Below are positions 21,555-33,247 of a stretch of 64,000 nucleotides of DNA, piece after piece. A program made the translations under genes and the position numbers. Every line of letters starts with the position of its first letter. Position 1 is the stretch's first letter. Location of the stretch: the NCBI GenBank assembly GCA_039707655.1, contig CM077676.1:454636379-454700378 (forward strand), given 5' to 3'. The notes under the pieces were generated by a model, which saw only the letters and a program-made list of their open reading frames with translations, searched no databases and was not told the DNA's origin. The stretch is from Elymus sibiricus. Taxonomy: Eukaryota > Streptophyta > Magnoliopsida > Poales > Poaceae.

Positions 21555-22202
21555 TTATCTACTGCTCTTACCTGATCTACTGCTCTTCGAGCTTGCACAA
21601 TCCTTAGATCTATTCTGGGCTTGTTTGCTTGGCATTAAGTCATCATCGTCGTCGTTCACTTTCTTAGAGCTACCACCACCCTTCTTTGATGCAGCAGGAC
21701 CCTTGGATCTATTTTGGGCTTGTTTGTTTGGCATAAAGTCATCATCGTCGTCGCTCACTTTCTTTGAGCTTGTGCCAACCCTAGCTGATGCAGCACCCTG
21801 CCCCGTTCTTCTGCTTTTAGAGTTTCCACCACCCTCATGTCTAGGGCCCCAAATAGCGTTCATCCACCCAAAGTTGAAGATCTCCATGTTCAACAATTCC
21901 GCGTCCTCAGGGTACCTCTGGAAATTGCAAATAGCAATAAAACAAAATTAGAAACGACGAACATATGGTCTAACTTGGTGAAATCTGAAATATCAATTAC
22001 CTTAACGTGGTCCACATATTGCTTCTGCGGAAAGGTTATTTTTGGATAGTCAGGAAGAAAAGGTAACCCAATAATGCGTGCATGCATATATTTCAGTTCA
22101 ACAATCCCATCCCACCTTCCATGCAACCGCAAAAATTCTTGTCGAATTTCCTCTAGGTTCCTTTTCGGGAGCTTCTCGGGAAGCCCGGGCTTGGAAAAAC
22201 AC
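21555..22202 (-). pseudogene. MULE-2 second gene, 3' part (two exons), unknown product
   Basis: The minus-strand exon from 22202 to about 22005 contains KPGLPEKLPKRNLEEIRQEF, LRLHGRWDGIVELKYMHARI and FPQKQYVDHVK. It ends at a donor GTAATT. After an intron of about 85 bp with acceptor CAATTTCCAG, a second exon (about 21918-21555) has RYPEDAELLNMEIFNFGWMN, then a basic/acidic tail with two copies of a motif like SKKV(S/N)DDDDDxMPxKQAQNRSK. The upstream part of the frame continues across the Gypsy insertion at 33055-33230. I do not recognise the family with certainty. Such genes accompany mudrA in some grass MULEs. Confidence 0.5.
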
Positions 22203-22931
22203 TGTAACATCCCCAAATCATAATCATGTTATGATGCTAATTAATATTGCCAAGTCATTATACTTGCAAGTTATCCAAATTGAATTAGGAGTTAACCCCA
22301 CTTTCAAATTTAATTCAAAATTCAATACAAAAATGTTTTCCAAAAATGTCTAAACCATTTCTTAAATCCTTACAATTTTATAGTATAAATATAAAATTAA
22401 AAGAAACTTAATTTGGTTGACTAAATTAAACCCTATCAATATTAAACATGACCTATTTAATCCAAATATAACTATATACTATTCCAAATATTATGGCAAT
22501 TAATGTGTGGCCTTGTAATATTTTTAGTGACTTATATAAAAAGTTTCACCACAATAAAAATTCATTTGATACCCAAATAAATACAAAACAGAAGAAATAC
22601 AAACTACAAAAAAGAAATAGGGAAAGAATAACTGTGCACTTCAGCCCACGGCAACAGTGGCTAGCCCAGCCCACCAGCAGGTCTTCCCCTTCCTCTCTCC
22701 TTGCGTGTCGGCAGCGCCCGCGTCGGAGCACGCCCTCGCCGATGGATTGTCGACACCGCGACGCTACAGAAAGCTTCAGGGTGGATAAGAACGATGTCGT
22801 CCCCTCTCGTAACCTAGCATCCCCATTTCTTCCCCCACTCGCGCCCCTCCCCTCAAATCCGTCATCGCCGAGAGCTGCGCCGCCACGTCGTCGTCGTTGT
22901 CGTGCACCGGAGCGTCCCCAAGCCTCGCGAG

Positions 22932-23107
22932 GATGTCCAGGAGCGGCGTCTTCGACGTCTACTTCGTCTACGATGACAGGAGGGTGCTGGACTGCATCGA
23001 GACAACGGAATCGATCACCTGCTTCGACTACGGCCACCGCATGCCACCGCTCGATCCACGCCACCCGGACCTCCTTTGGCTTCCCTGAGCCTTCCCCGAG
23101 CACTGAT
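22932..23107 (+). other. Exon-like open segment in Gypsy-C LTR
   Basis: Begins ATGTCCAGGAGC and reads MSRSGVFDVYFVYDDRR, DCIETTESITCFDYG. It ends near a donor-like GTGAGC at 23108. The homologous segment in the other LTR (29825-29988) is 12 nt shorter but keeps the frame. No known domain. Its phase does not match the downstream acidic exon, so whether it belongs to the same transcript is unclear. Confidence 0.35.
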
Positions 23108-24302
23108 GTGAGCTGCCGCCGCATTCCCCTCTCTCTCCCGCTCGGATCCGTTGCCGTAGCTAGCTGTAATCATAGATGTGCACCGGCCGTGGCCATGTCG
23201 CCGCCGCCGTGTCATTCTAGTGCCTGTCGTTCGGTCTAGAGCAAGCCAAGCCCGTTGACGTGCTCGTGGCAACGTCTAGTTGCCGCCTGGCTCGTTAGTT
23301 CCTCAAATCCGAGCCGGTAGCTTCGGTCCCGTTGAGATCTAGTTGCCGCCACCGCCGGATCTTGCTAATGCCATTGATTCTGGCCATCCCCGCTCAAACC
23401 ACAGCCGCCAATCGATGCGGGATGCAGTGCACGTTCGATAGAACGTCTCCGTCGGCTATTTGGTCGTCGGAGCAGTGATTCCGGCGCGTCGCCGCCGTCT
23501 CCTGTGTTCATTGGTGCGCGCCGCCATTCAAATGGTCGTCTGGGTCACTGACCTGTGGGCCCAGTGCGACAGGACATTAGATTAGGGTTAATCACCAATT
23601 AACTTAACCCCCTGCTAAAATAGACGCTGACATGTGGGTCCCCTTACACTGTAGTAATTAAATTAACTCTAACCAGGACCCAGTGTCACTGACTGGTGGA
23701 CCCCCTGTGCTAATTAACCCACTAGTTAAATATGAGACTATGACATGTGGGGCCCCTCCGCTAATTAACCATTTAATTAAACATTAGACACTGACATTTG
23801 GGTCCCATAGGATTGTTCATTGTTGACCTAGTCAACTGCTGACTCACCTGCTGACTCAGCACCCTGGCCCATTGTCATACACTTAGGCTAGGATCACCCT
23901 GGGTACCCATAGCAATTCCACATTTATTTTCGAATTAAAACAAGATCAGAAATCTAGAAAATGCATTAAACTTTGGAAATTCATAACTAATTCACACTAA
24001 CTCGGAATAATATAAGTTATATATGAAAAATCATCAGAAAAATATGATCTATCCAAATATGTCATTTTCATGCATGACAAACCAAATCTTAATGTTGTTT
24101 GGCTAGAAATCACTAATAGGACAATTAATAAATAATATTTGGAGTTGGGGAAATACTCTTAGGTATATTCCCACTTCAATTAAATTGTTTAGTAATGCAT
24201 TAGATCAAATCAACATCACATCTTGCCATGCCATGCATTGTTGTGTTGCATTTAGAATGCTATGTTATTTATTGCTTTTCGGCATTTGCTTCTTATCGGT
24301 AG

Positions 24303-24374
24303 ACCCTGAGACGGATGTAGAGTACGACTACGACAACGCTACTGAGGATCTGTTCCCGTCTACCGAGCTTCCAG
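24303..24374 (+). CDS. LTR acidic ORF, middle exon (Gypsy-C 5' LTR)
   Basis: 72 nt between an acceptor (CTTATCGGTAG) and a GC-type donor (CCAG/GCAAGC). It encodes an acidic peptide with DPETD, two further D/E clusters and a final ELP. Homologous exons of exactly 72 nt, in the same frame, occur in the LTRs of Gypsy-A (36982-37053, minus) and Gypsy-B (46746-46817 and 55779-55850). Many third-position changes separate them, but the acidic pattern, a Y, an F and the terminal E-x-P are largely kept. The splice sites are predicted from sequence only. Confidence 0.45.
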
Positions 24375-25825
24375 GCAAGCAAACCCCCTTGATCATTCCA
24401 GATATCACCTATTCTTTCTCTCTACTTCTTGCATTAGAGTATCGGTTCAGTTATTGTTCGGTAGATGATCCTATTCTCTGCATAGCCTGATTTTGTCGCC
24501 TTACATTGCCTTTACCTGTTATCCTAGCATGCCTACTCTAGATATGCTTGTGTTCCATCATGTTGGCCCTACACCCTTGTCGCGTGTCGCTATGCTATAT
24601 TATCGGGCAGTGATCCCTATGGGCGATGATCACTGATATATTATACATGTTACTTGAGCATACTATGAGTACATATATGATATGATATACACTATGGTAG
24701 ACTTGGACTTGGTGGCCTGCGACATGGAGCGAGATGGACTGCGACAGGATGCTGATGGACATGAAGACTATGTGCGGTATGACAGGGTAGGTGTTGTACC
24801 ATCCGGAGTGATGGGCCTGGATCCCGACCGTCCCCGCAGAGTATATTATAATAAACATGACTAAAAGGCATATAGGTGGGAGGCCGTGCTGGAGAGCAGG
24901 GTTGTTTGTTCCACTTACCCGACCTAGGAACCGAGTTCTGGTTATTGATCCAAGATACAAATATACGCACTAACCGCCACACGGGATAATGGTTTATGGG
25001 GCCCTCGGCGTCGTAGTTCCTCACCGAAGCTTTCCAGATGTCACATAGATTTGGGTGTTTCATTTGCGTGTGTGTGGGCTGCAGGTACAACGGGACGGAC
25101 GTGAAGATGTGACAGTGATATGATCTGGTGGTCTCACCTAGGATGTGAGCCGGTCGGGCAAGTGTAGCACCACTCGCCAGAGGTGGGCCTGGATCCCAAT
25201 CTGCGACACAACGCATGAGGCTGCTCTGGGAGTACGGCCGGCTACCCTTGTGGCATAGGATATAGACTCAGCGTGATGACCTCTCTAGATTAGCAGACGT
25301 AGGGCTGCGGCATGTCGTTCACCTGAGGCCGACACACCATAGGAAGTGTGCTAATGATCTGGCAACATAGTGTTCGAGCATGTCGGGTAATGTGGTGCAT
25401 CCCTGCAGAGAAGAACAAACTATTTGAATAGCCATGTCCACGGTAATAGATGACTTGGAGATGTATCCCGTTCATAGAACAACTTTAACCGGTTACTTAA
25501 TAAAATTGCCAACATAATAGATAGAATGCCAGGGATCGCTTTCTCGCAGGGAGTCGAGGAAGGATCCCAGGTAGTGTAGTGTTGTGGTGAGTAGATGGAC
25601 TCGTGTGCGCTCTCTCTCCTATTGCTGCAAGATGCTGGTATTCATATGTTCCTTTGACTTCACCCCTATTCTGGCATTTCTGCAATACAGTCCACAGATA
25701 TACCCCCTTTACCATTGATACCGATGCATATGTAGATAGATCTGATGTAAGTCTTGCGAGTACTTTGGATGAGTACTCACCGTTGCTTTGCTACTCTTTT
25801 CTTTGACCCGGTTGCTGCAATTCAG

Positions 25826-25893
25826 ATAATAGCACCTGGGATGTAGGTGTTCCCGACGCTGGTTACTTCTTGGATCTCGATGCCGACGAGTAG
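25826..25893 (+). CDS. LTR acidic ORF, last exon (Gypsy-C 5' LTR)
   Basis: Starts after the acceptor GCTGCAATTCAG. Joined to the single leftover G of the middle exon it opens with GAT and reads DNSTWDVGVPDAGYFLDLDA to a TAG stop at 25891. The partner exon in Gypsy-A (35525-35595, minus) reads DDGAQEPKIPSGGYYYVEPD before its stop. Phase matching between exons holds in both. Function unknown. Confidence 0.4.
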
Positions 25894-26189
25894 TTTAGAG
25901 GTCCCAGGCAGGAGGCCCGCGCCTTTGGGAGGGTCGTCGCTTTTGTTTCAGCCTTCTCAAGGCATTTGTTAAACTTGTCAGTACTCAGACCTATATTTGC
26001 TTTCTGCTCTGATATAATGTTGGGTCATGTGACCTTTGTGTGATATATTTTACTATCTCTATTCATGTATGAGCTTTTGTATATGTTTTTGGTCGTAGAG
26101 TTGTGTTGTGGTACTACCCGTGGTGTCACCCTCATGAGCGTGCATGCTGCGTGTATGATTAGTTAACGTTTATCAGCGGGGGCGTCACA

Positions 26190-26208
26190 AGTTGATATCA
26201 GAGCCGAC
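26190..26208 (+). promoter_or_regulatory. Gypsy-C primer-binding site
   Basis: TTGATATCAGAGCCGA just inside the 5' LTR is close to the initiator-Met tRNA complement TGGTATCAGAGCC, with two changes relative to the intact form found in Gypsy-B. Confidence 0.7.
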
Positions 26209-29097
26209 TGCTTGTAGGAACCCCCAAGCCTTGTCGATGTCGAGTCTAGTCCTATAAAGCTATTTTCAAACTACTAGATGTGTTGTGTGGCTTACGGGCC
26301 CACGTCACATACGGATGGGAGTAGGATTCTTTTTATTCCGCATCTCCTCACTCTGGGTTTTGAAACAACCTTACCACTTCCGGGCAAAGATTTTTATAAA
26401 ACTCTAGGTTCTCGTGGTGACTTCATTCCTTATGCTTATCGAAGATCCATTCATTCCCAGTTGTTCCTATGTTTTCACAAAATACTTCAAAATGTTATCC
26501 GATTTTTCCAAGAATCCTATGTAGCCTAATGCTTCGTGCAATCTCTCTTATCATATTGGATGATTGTTCCTTACACTTGTGGTTAATTCCAGATGTTTAG
26601 CAATCTTCAATGGAATCCTTTGCAATTGGCGTTCTAACCTTATTGCCGTCAACATGTATGCGAATACTCGCAATCATCAGCCCAATCCGAGAACTCTTCC
26701 TTCCGTCTCAGATGTCATTATGTGCATCAGCTGGTTCTCGGCCAATCAAGACTTGATCGATTGTGCATCTAAGTATGTTCAGCTTGCTCATCCTTTTGTC
26801 TTCTTTCTGTCCCGCGTTGTTGGAAATCGCAATTCCTCACTAATTCTACACTTTGAGTCATTCGAAGTTTCTATGTAATCTGATGTCTTTGCATTCTTTC
26901 TTCTTCCGGATGAATGCTAATTTCCACATCATAGTCCTCACGGACCACGTGATTCCTTTGGTGGATTACTATCTGACAGTTCCTTCATATTTTAAGTCAT
27001 TGACAAATTTTCCCCTGATACAAAATGCCCTTGGCGAGTTGTATCTTCTACTTCTTACCGTATGTACTCTTGCTTCAAGCTTGTATCCTTTATTTCTACT
27101 GTTTGTTCCATAGGTTCTTAAAAATTCCTTCGATGGGTTGAATCTATGCTTTTTGCAATCCGTGTGAACCCGGAAGTTTTCACGGGTCATACTCTTCTGG
27201 TGTTTCACTAAGTGAATTATCAAACCTATAACTTTTTCAAAATGAGAAGTGAATGGAAAGTTGTGCATTGGAGAAGTGGGGGTCGACCTTGAACTTTGTG
27301 TTCATGCCCATGGGAACAATATAGATTTTATCATGGAAGCTTCTTATAAAAATATTTATCCATTTGTGTAACCATCCAGTATCTTTAATTTGACCCCTTG
27401 CAATTATGGTTCTGACCATGTTGTTCTCATTTGATATATCTAGGAGAAATCCATTCTAGTACCTCGTCCATTTCTCAGGCAAGGTTGAATTAGTTGTAAC
27501 CCGCAGAGCAACTTCTATTCGGTTCTATCTTGAAGCATTACATTTTTATGTCGAGAACATCGTGCCATTGCACTACCTCTTATGAGTTCTTCATCAAACA
27601 ATATTTCCCACCCTATTTTGTCATTCCATGGGTTCCGAGTTGTTTGTCACTCGGGAACGCCGACAAATGAATTGTAGTGTGAATTCAATATTCCTAGTAA
27701 TTTTGTTACTTGGAAGTTTAAACTCAATAATATCATTCCTAACCTGTTTGGCTACATCATTATCATGCTAAACTTGACTGTGCTACCTGGCTCTTCTTCC
27801 TAGAGCACAATTCCGATAATGAGCTAAGCTTATGTCAAGCTTTTAACCTCACATTGTTTTGCTTTGAAAAACAACTATGATTCTGAGCTTGTGTCATTTT
27901 GGTGGTTTCATCAACCTTCTGTTTCACCATTCCTTCTGCTTTGATCCTGTCACTATTCAATTATATCTTCATGAAACACCTCGACAAATTGTGTTGTGAT
28001 CATCGTCAACATCTTTGACTTCTCCCAAGATGCGAATTGAATTCATGTCCCTTTGTAATCCCGAAGTTGATGTTTTGACCGACACTCTTAGAAAACTCTC
28101 GATATGCAACACTGCTAGTGTAACCCTGTCACTATTGTTGTTGACATTCCGAGAACCACTGGTGGACGAGAACCTTGCCTATTGATCCGCCTCGCCTCGC
28201 GAGCAGGAAAAATGGTTCTCTTCGTCCCCCGCCCTTGGTACCGACGTTGTTATCAACGTAACTGACAAATTGTCCTGTGACATGCCTTGCTATCATGATC
28301 GCACAAGACACCACCTACCCTTCTTTATTCATCATGGTGGTATGAAGTGGGTCACCTCGATTTTGATCATCCTAATGATTTGAAAGTGCTCGAGTCCTTA
28401 GATGCACCCTTGTACAAGGTATTTTATCCATCCGTATCCGTTGTATATGTGCTTTCCAAATTACCAACTTGTTTTCATAACTGTAATTTTCCCTTCTATC
28501 CTGAGCATGCCATTCTTTCAAAACCTCTACGAAACATCTCTTATCAATCCTAAGTTTCATGCTAAGAAACTCTATGATCTTGTGTCCGAAGTTGTCCTAT
28601 ACACTTGGCTTTGTAAATATTTCCACAAACCACCTTCTTTAAGATGTTTCGTTTCGGTATCAGACGCAATATTTATCCCCCGCTGCTCTGTACCCCTTTT
28701 CATCTTCTGTTTTAGGCATCGAATGGTTGCCTACCCAATTGAAACCGATTACCTCCCTTCATTGCTCTCGACATGTTTCATGTATATCAACTCGAGAGAT
28801 ACCTTTGTTCCCCGATCTCTGAGATAATCACCAGATACCCAAACCTTGTAGAGATCCACCCTTCCCGAGTTTTCCCTTGTATCTCTTTCATAGTACGATG
28901 AAGTTTCTGAAGAAAAGATGCCAAGTTCGTCATGACGCAAAGATACAGAACAAAATGAAGACATCAACGCAACGGATCCACCGCCTCGAGAAGAGCAACA
29001 AGGAACGGGAAGATTCGTTAGAATATGTAACCAGATTTTTTCCCTCTTACCCGACTTCTTAAATCTCGGGATGAGATTTCTTTGAGTGGAGCAGAGT
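26209..29097 (+). other. Gypsy-C internal region, no coding domains
   Basis: After a leader shared with Gypsy-B (to about 26335), the sequence is AT-rich with many short frames (the longest about 140 codons, 28402-28827) lacking any retroviral motif. It ends in AATCTCGGGATGAGATTTC and a short purine-rich tract GAGTGGAGCAGAG before the 3' LTR, like the end of the coding-capable relatives. Confidence 0.6.
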
Positions 29098-32000
29098 TGT
29101 AACATCCCCAAACCCTAATCATGTTATTATGCTAATTAATATTGCCAAGTCATTATACTTGCAAGTTATCCAAGTTGAATTAGGAGTTATTCCCACTTTC
29201 AAATTTAATTCAAAATTCAATACAAAAATGTTTTCCAAAAGTGTCTAAACCATTTTATTAAATCCTTACAATTTTATAGTATAAATATAAAAATAAAAGA
29301 AACTTAATTTGTTGACTAAATTAAACCCTATCAATATTAAACATGACCTATTTAATGCAAATATAACTATATACTATTCCAAATATTATGGCAATTAATG
29401 TGTGGCCTTGTAATATTTTTAGTGACTTATATAAAATGTTTCACCACAATAGAAATTCATTTGATACCCCAAATAAATACAAAACAGAAGAAATACAAAC
29501 TACAGAAAAGAAATAGGGAAAGAATAACTGTGCACTTCAGCCCACGGCAACAGTGGCTAGCCCAGCCCACCAGCAGGCCTTCCCCTTCCTCTCTCCTTGC
29601 ATGTCGGCAGCGCCCGCGTTAGAGCACGCCTTCGCCGATGGATCGTTGACACCGCGGCGCTACATAAAGCTTCAGGGGAGGATAAGAATGCTGCCATCCC
29701 CTCTCGTAACCTAGCATCCCCATTCACTCGCATCGCTCCCCTCAAATCCATCATCACCGAGAGCTGTGCCGCCACGTCGTCATCGTCGTTGTCGTGTACC
29801 GGAGCGTCCCCGAACCTCGCGAGGATGTCCAGGAGCTGCGTCTTCAACGTCTACTTTGTCTACGATGATCGGAGTGAGCTGGACTGCATCGAGACGACGG
29901 AATCGATCACCTGCTTCGACTACTGCCGCCACGTGCCACCGCTCGATCCGTGCCACCCCGACCTTCTTCGGCTTCCCCGAGCACTGATGTGAGCTGCCGC
30001 TGCTTTCCTCTCTCTCCCCCGCTCGGATCCATTGCCGTAGTTAGTTGTAACCGTAGCTGTGTGCCGGCCGTGGCCATGTCACCACCGCCGTGTCATTCTA
30101 GTGCCTGCCGTTCGGTCTGGAGCAAGGCAAGGATGTTGACATGCTCGTGGCAACGTCTAGTTGCCGCCTGGCTCGTCAGTTCCTTAAATCCGAGCCTGTA
30201 GCTTCGGTCCCGTTGAGCTCCAGTTGCCGCCGCCGCCGGATGGTTCCGCTGCCGTTGATTTCGGCCATCCCCGCTCAAACCGCAACCACCAATCGATGCG
30301 GGATGCTGCGCCCGTTCGATAGAACGTCTTCGCCGGCTATTTGGTCGTCGGAGTAGTGGTTCCGGCGCGTCGCCGCCGTCTCGTGTGTTCACCGGCGCGC
30401 ACCGCCGTTCAAATGGTCGTCTGGGTCACTGACCCGTGGGCCCAGTGCGACAGGACATTAGATTAGGGTTAATCACCAATTAACTTAACCCCTGCTAAAA
30501 TAGACGCTGACGTGTGGGTCCCCTTACACTGTAAAATTAATTCTAACCAGGACACAGTGTCACTGACTGGTAGACCCCCTGTGCTAATTAACCCACTAGT
30601 TAAATATGAGACTATGACATGTGGGGCCCCTCTGCTAATTAACCTTTTAATTAAACATTAGACACTGACATCTGGGTCCCATAGTACTGTTCAATGTTGA
30701 CCCAGTCAACTCCTGACTCAGCAACCTGGCCCACTATCATACACTTAGGCTAGGATCACCCTGGGTACCCATAGCAATTCCACATTTATTTTCGAATTAA
30801 AATAAGATCAGAAATCTAGAAAATGCATTAAACTTTCGAAATGCATAACTAATTCATACGAACTCACAATAATATAAGTTATATATGAAAAATCATCAAA
30901 AAAATATGCTCTATCCAAATATGTCATTTTCATGCATGACAAACCACATCTTTGATGATGTTTACCTAGAAATCACTAATAGGACAATTAATAAATAATA
31001 TTTGGAGTTGGGGAAATACTCTTAGGTATATTCCCACTTCAATTAAATTGTTTAGTAATGCATTAGATCAAATCAACATCACATCTTGCCATGCCATGCA
31101 TTGTTGTGTTGCATTTAGAATGCTATGTTATTTATTGCTTTTCGGTATTTGCTTCTTATCGGTATACCCCGAGAAGGATGTAGAGTATGACTACGACAAC
31201 ACTACTGAGGATCTGTTCCCGTCTGCGAGCTTCCAGGCAAGCAAACCCCCTTGATCATTCCAGATATCACCTATTCTTTCTCTCTACTTCTTGCATTAGA
31301 GTATCGGTTCAGTTATTGTTCCGTAGATGATCCTATTCTCTGCATAGCCTGATTTTGTCACCTTACATTGCCTTTACATGTTATCCTAGCATGCCTACTC
31401 TAGATATGCTTGTGTTCCATCATGTTGGCCCTACACCCTTGTCGCGTGTCGCTATGCTATATTACCGCGCAGTGATCCCTATGGGCGATGATCACTGATA
31501 TATTATACATGTTACTTGAGCATACTATGAGTACATATATGATATGATACACACTATGGTGGACTTGGACTTGGTGGCCTGCGACATGGAGCGAGATGGA
31601 CTGCGACAGGATGCTGATGGACATGAAGACTATGTGCGGTACGGCAGGGTAGGCGTAATAGCATCCGGAGTGATGGGCTTGGATCCTCGCAGAGTATATT
31701 ATAATAAACATGACTAAAAGGCATATGGGTGGGAGGCCGTACTGGAGGCAGGGTTGTTTGTTCCACTTAGCCGACCTAGGACCTGAGTTCTGGTTATTGA
31801 TCCAAGATACAAATATACGCACTAACCGCACGTGGGATAATGGTTTATGGGGTCCTCGGCATCGTAGTTCCTCGCCGAAGCTTTCCAGATGTCACATAGA
31901 TTTGGGTGTTTCATTTGCGTGTGTGTGGGCTGCAGGTACAGCGGGACGGACGTGAAGATGTGACAGTGATGTGATCTGGTGGTTTCATCTAAGATGTGAG

Positions 32001-33054
32001 TCGGTCGGGCAGGCATAGTACCACTCGTGAGAGGTGGGCCTGGACCCCGATCCGCGACACAACGCATGAGGCTGCCCTGGGAGTACGGCCGGCTACCCTT
32101 GTGGCATAGGATATACACTCAACGTGATGACCTCTCTAGATTAGCTAACGTAGGGCTGCGGCGTAACGTTCACCTGAGGCCGACACACCATAGGAAGTGT
32201 GCTAATGATCTAGCAACACGGTCTTCGAGCGTGTCGGGTAATGTGGTGCACCCCTACAGGGAAGAACAAACTATTCGAATAGCCGTGTCCACGGTAACGG
32301 GTGACTTGGAGATGTATCCCATTCATAGAACAACTTTAACCGGTTACTTAATAAAATTGCCAACATAATAGATAGAATGCCAGGGATTGCTTTCTCGCAG
32401 GGAGTCGAGGGAGGATCCCAGGTAGTGTATTGCTGTGGTGAGTAAATGGACTCGTGTGCGCTCTCTCTCTCTCTCTCCCTCTCCTATTGCTGCAAGATGC
32501 TGATATTCGTAGGTTCCTTTGACTTCACCCCTATTCCGGCATTTCTGCAGCACAGTCCACAGATATACCGCCTTTACCATTGATACCGATGCATATGTAG
32601 ATAGATCTAATGTAAGTCTTGCGAGTACTTCGGATGAGTACTCAGTGTTGCTTTGCTACTCTTTTCTTTGACTCGGTTGCTGCAATTCAGATAGTAGCAC
32701 CTGGGATGCAGGTGTTCCCGACGCTGGTTACTTCTTGGATCTCGATGCCGACGAGTAGTTTGGATGTCCCAGGCAGGAGGCCTGTGCCTTTGGGAGGGTC
32801 GTCGCTTTTGTTTCAGTCTTCCTAAGGCATTTGTTAAACTTGTCTGTAGTCAGACCTATATTTGCTTTCTGCTCTGATGTAATGTTGGGTCATGTGACCA
32901 CTGTCTGATATATTTTGCTACCTCAGCTCATGTATGAGCTTTTGTATATATTTGTGGCCATAGAGTTGTGTTGTGGTACTACCCGTGGTGTCACCCTCAT
33001 GAGCGTGCATGCTGCGTGTATGATTAGTGCACGTTTATGAGCTAGGGCGTCACA
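29098..33054 (+). repeat. Gypsy-C 3' LTR, 3,957 bp
   Basis: Partner of 22203-26189. In this copy the acidic-ORF middle exon is damaged: the acceptor AG is AT (GTATACCCC) and a one-base deletion shifts the frame near 31225. The last exon (32691-32758) stays open. A CT run at about 32461-32477 is longer than in the 5' LTR. Confidence 0.9.
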
Positions 33055-33240
33055 AACACTTACCCAACTGCGTCAGGTGGTTATCACTACTAATTAATTC
33101 TTCAAAATGCACACCTCCCCTACTAGGAATCTGCATTCTTGCGGCACCTGACAAAAGCAAATGAGATATCATTGGAGTAAAATGGCTGGAATTGTCACCT
33201 GACATGAATGGATAAATGGCTACGGAATGATGCAGAACAC
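33055..33240 (-). pseudogene. MULE-2 second gene, upstream part
   Basis: The minus frame contains CVLHHSVAIYPFMSGDNSSH, LLLSGAARMQIPSRG and HFEELISSDNHLTQLGK. Removing Gypsy-C and one AACAC copy makes this frame continue directly into the KPGLPEKLP frame at 22202, so the two parts were one exon before insertion. Upstream, the frame runs into a polyproline stretch made by the G22 run, so the true exon start probably lies near 33240. Confidence 0.5.
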
Positions 33241-33247
33241 AACTTGC

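Larger units (their letters stand above)
20051..22202. mobile_element. MULE-2 left part (Mutator-like element)
   Basis: Left part of an element whose right part is 33060-35113. The long inverted terminal region (from 20051, starting TTTCACTTGTAT and containing GACCCCGTCGGTC and many CCGAAGA words) matches the inverse of the sequence ending at about 35113. It contains a 5' mudrA remnant on plus and the end of a second gene on minus. A Gypsy element splits it at 22203. Its own target duplication could not be identified because the left repeat appears cut by a Helitron. Confidence 0.7.
22203..26189 (+). repeat. Gypsy-C 5' LTR, 3,987 bp
   Basis: Homologous over its full length to 29098-33054, with substitutions and small indels at the level of several percent, so older than the Copia insertion. 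It contains the LTR small-ORF exons at 24303-24374 and 25826-25893 and the AGTACT-pair block near 25756. Confidence 0.9.
22203..33054 (+). mobile_element. Gypsy-C, LTR retrotransposon without coding region
   Basis: 10,852 bp, flanked by the 5-bp duplication AACAC (22198-22202 and 33055-33059). LTRs begin TGTAACATCCCC and end GGCGTCACA. A primer-binding site follows the first LTR and a purine-rich tract precedes the second. The 2.9-kb internal region holds no gag, protease, RT, RNase H or integrase motif. The 5' leader after the primer site resembles that of Gypsy-B (GTGTGGCTTACGGGCCCACG in both), so this looks like a large non-autonomous derivative of a chromovirus family. It interrupts the second gene of MULE-2. 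Confidence 0.88.

Noticed and set aside
24595..25216. Minus-strand frames in the Gypsy-C LTRs (also 31457-31831 and 31822-32118)
   Set aside because: They recur only because the LTR is duplicated; they show indels between the copies and have no domain or conservation of frame.
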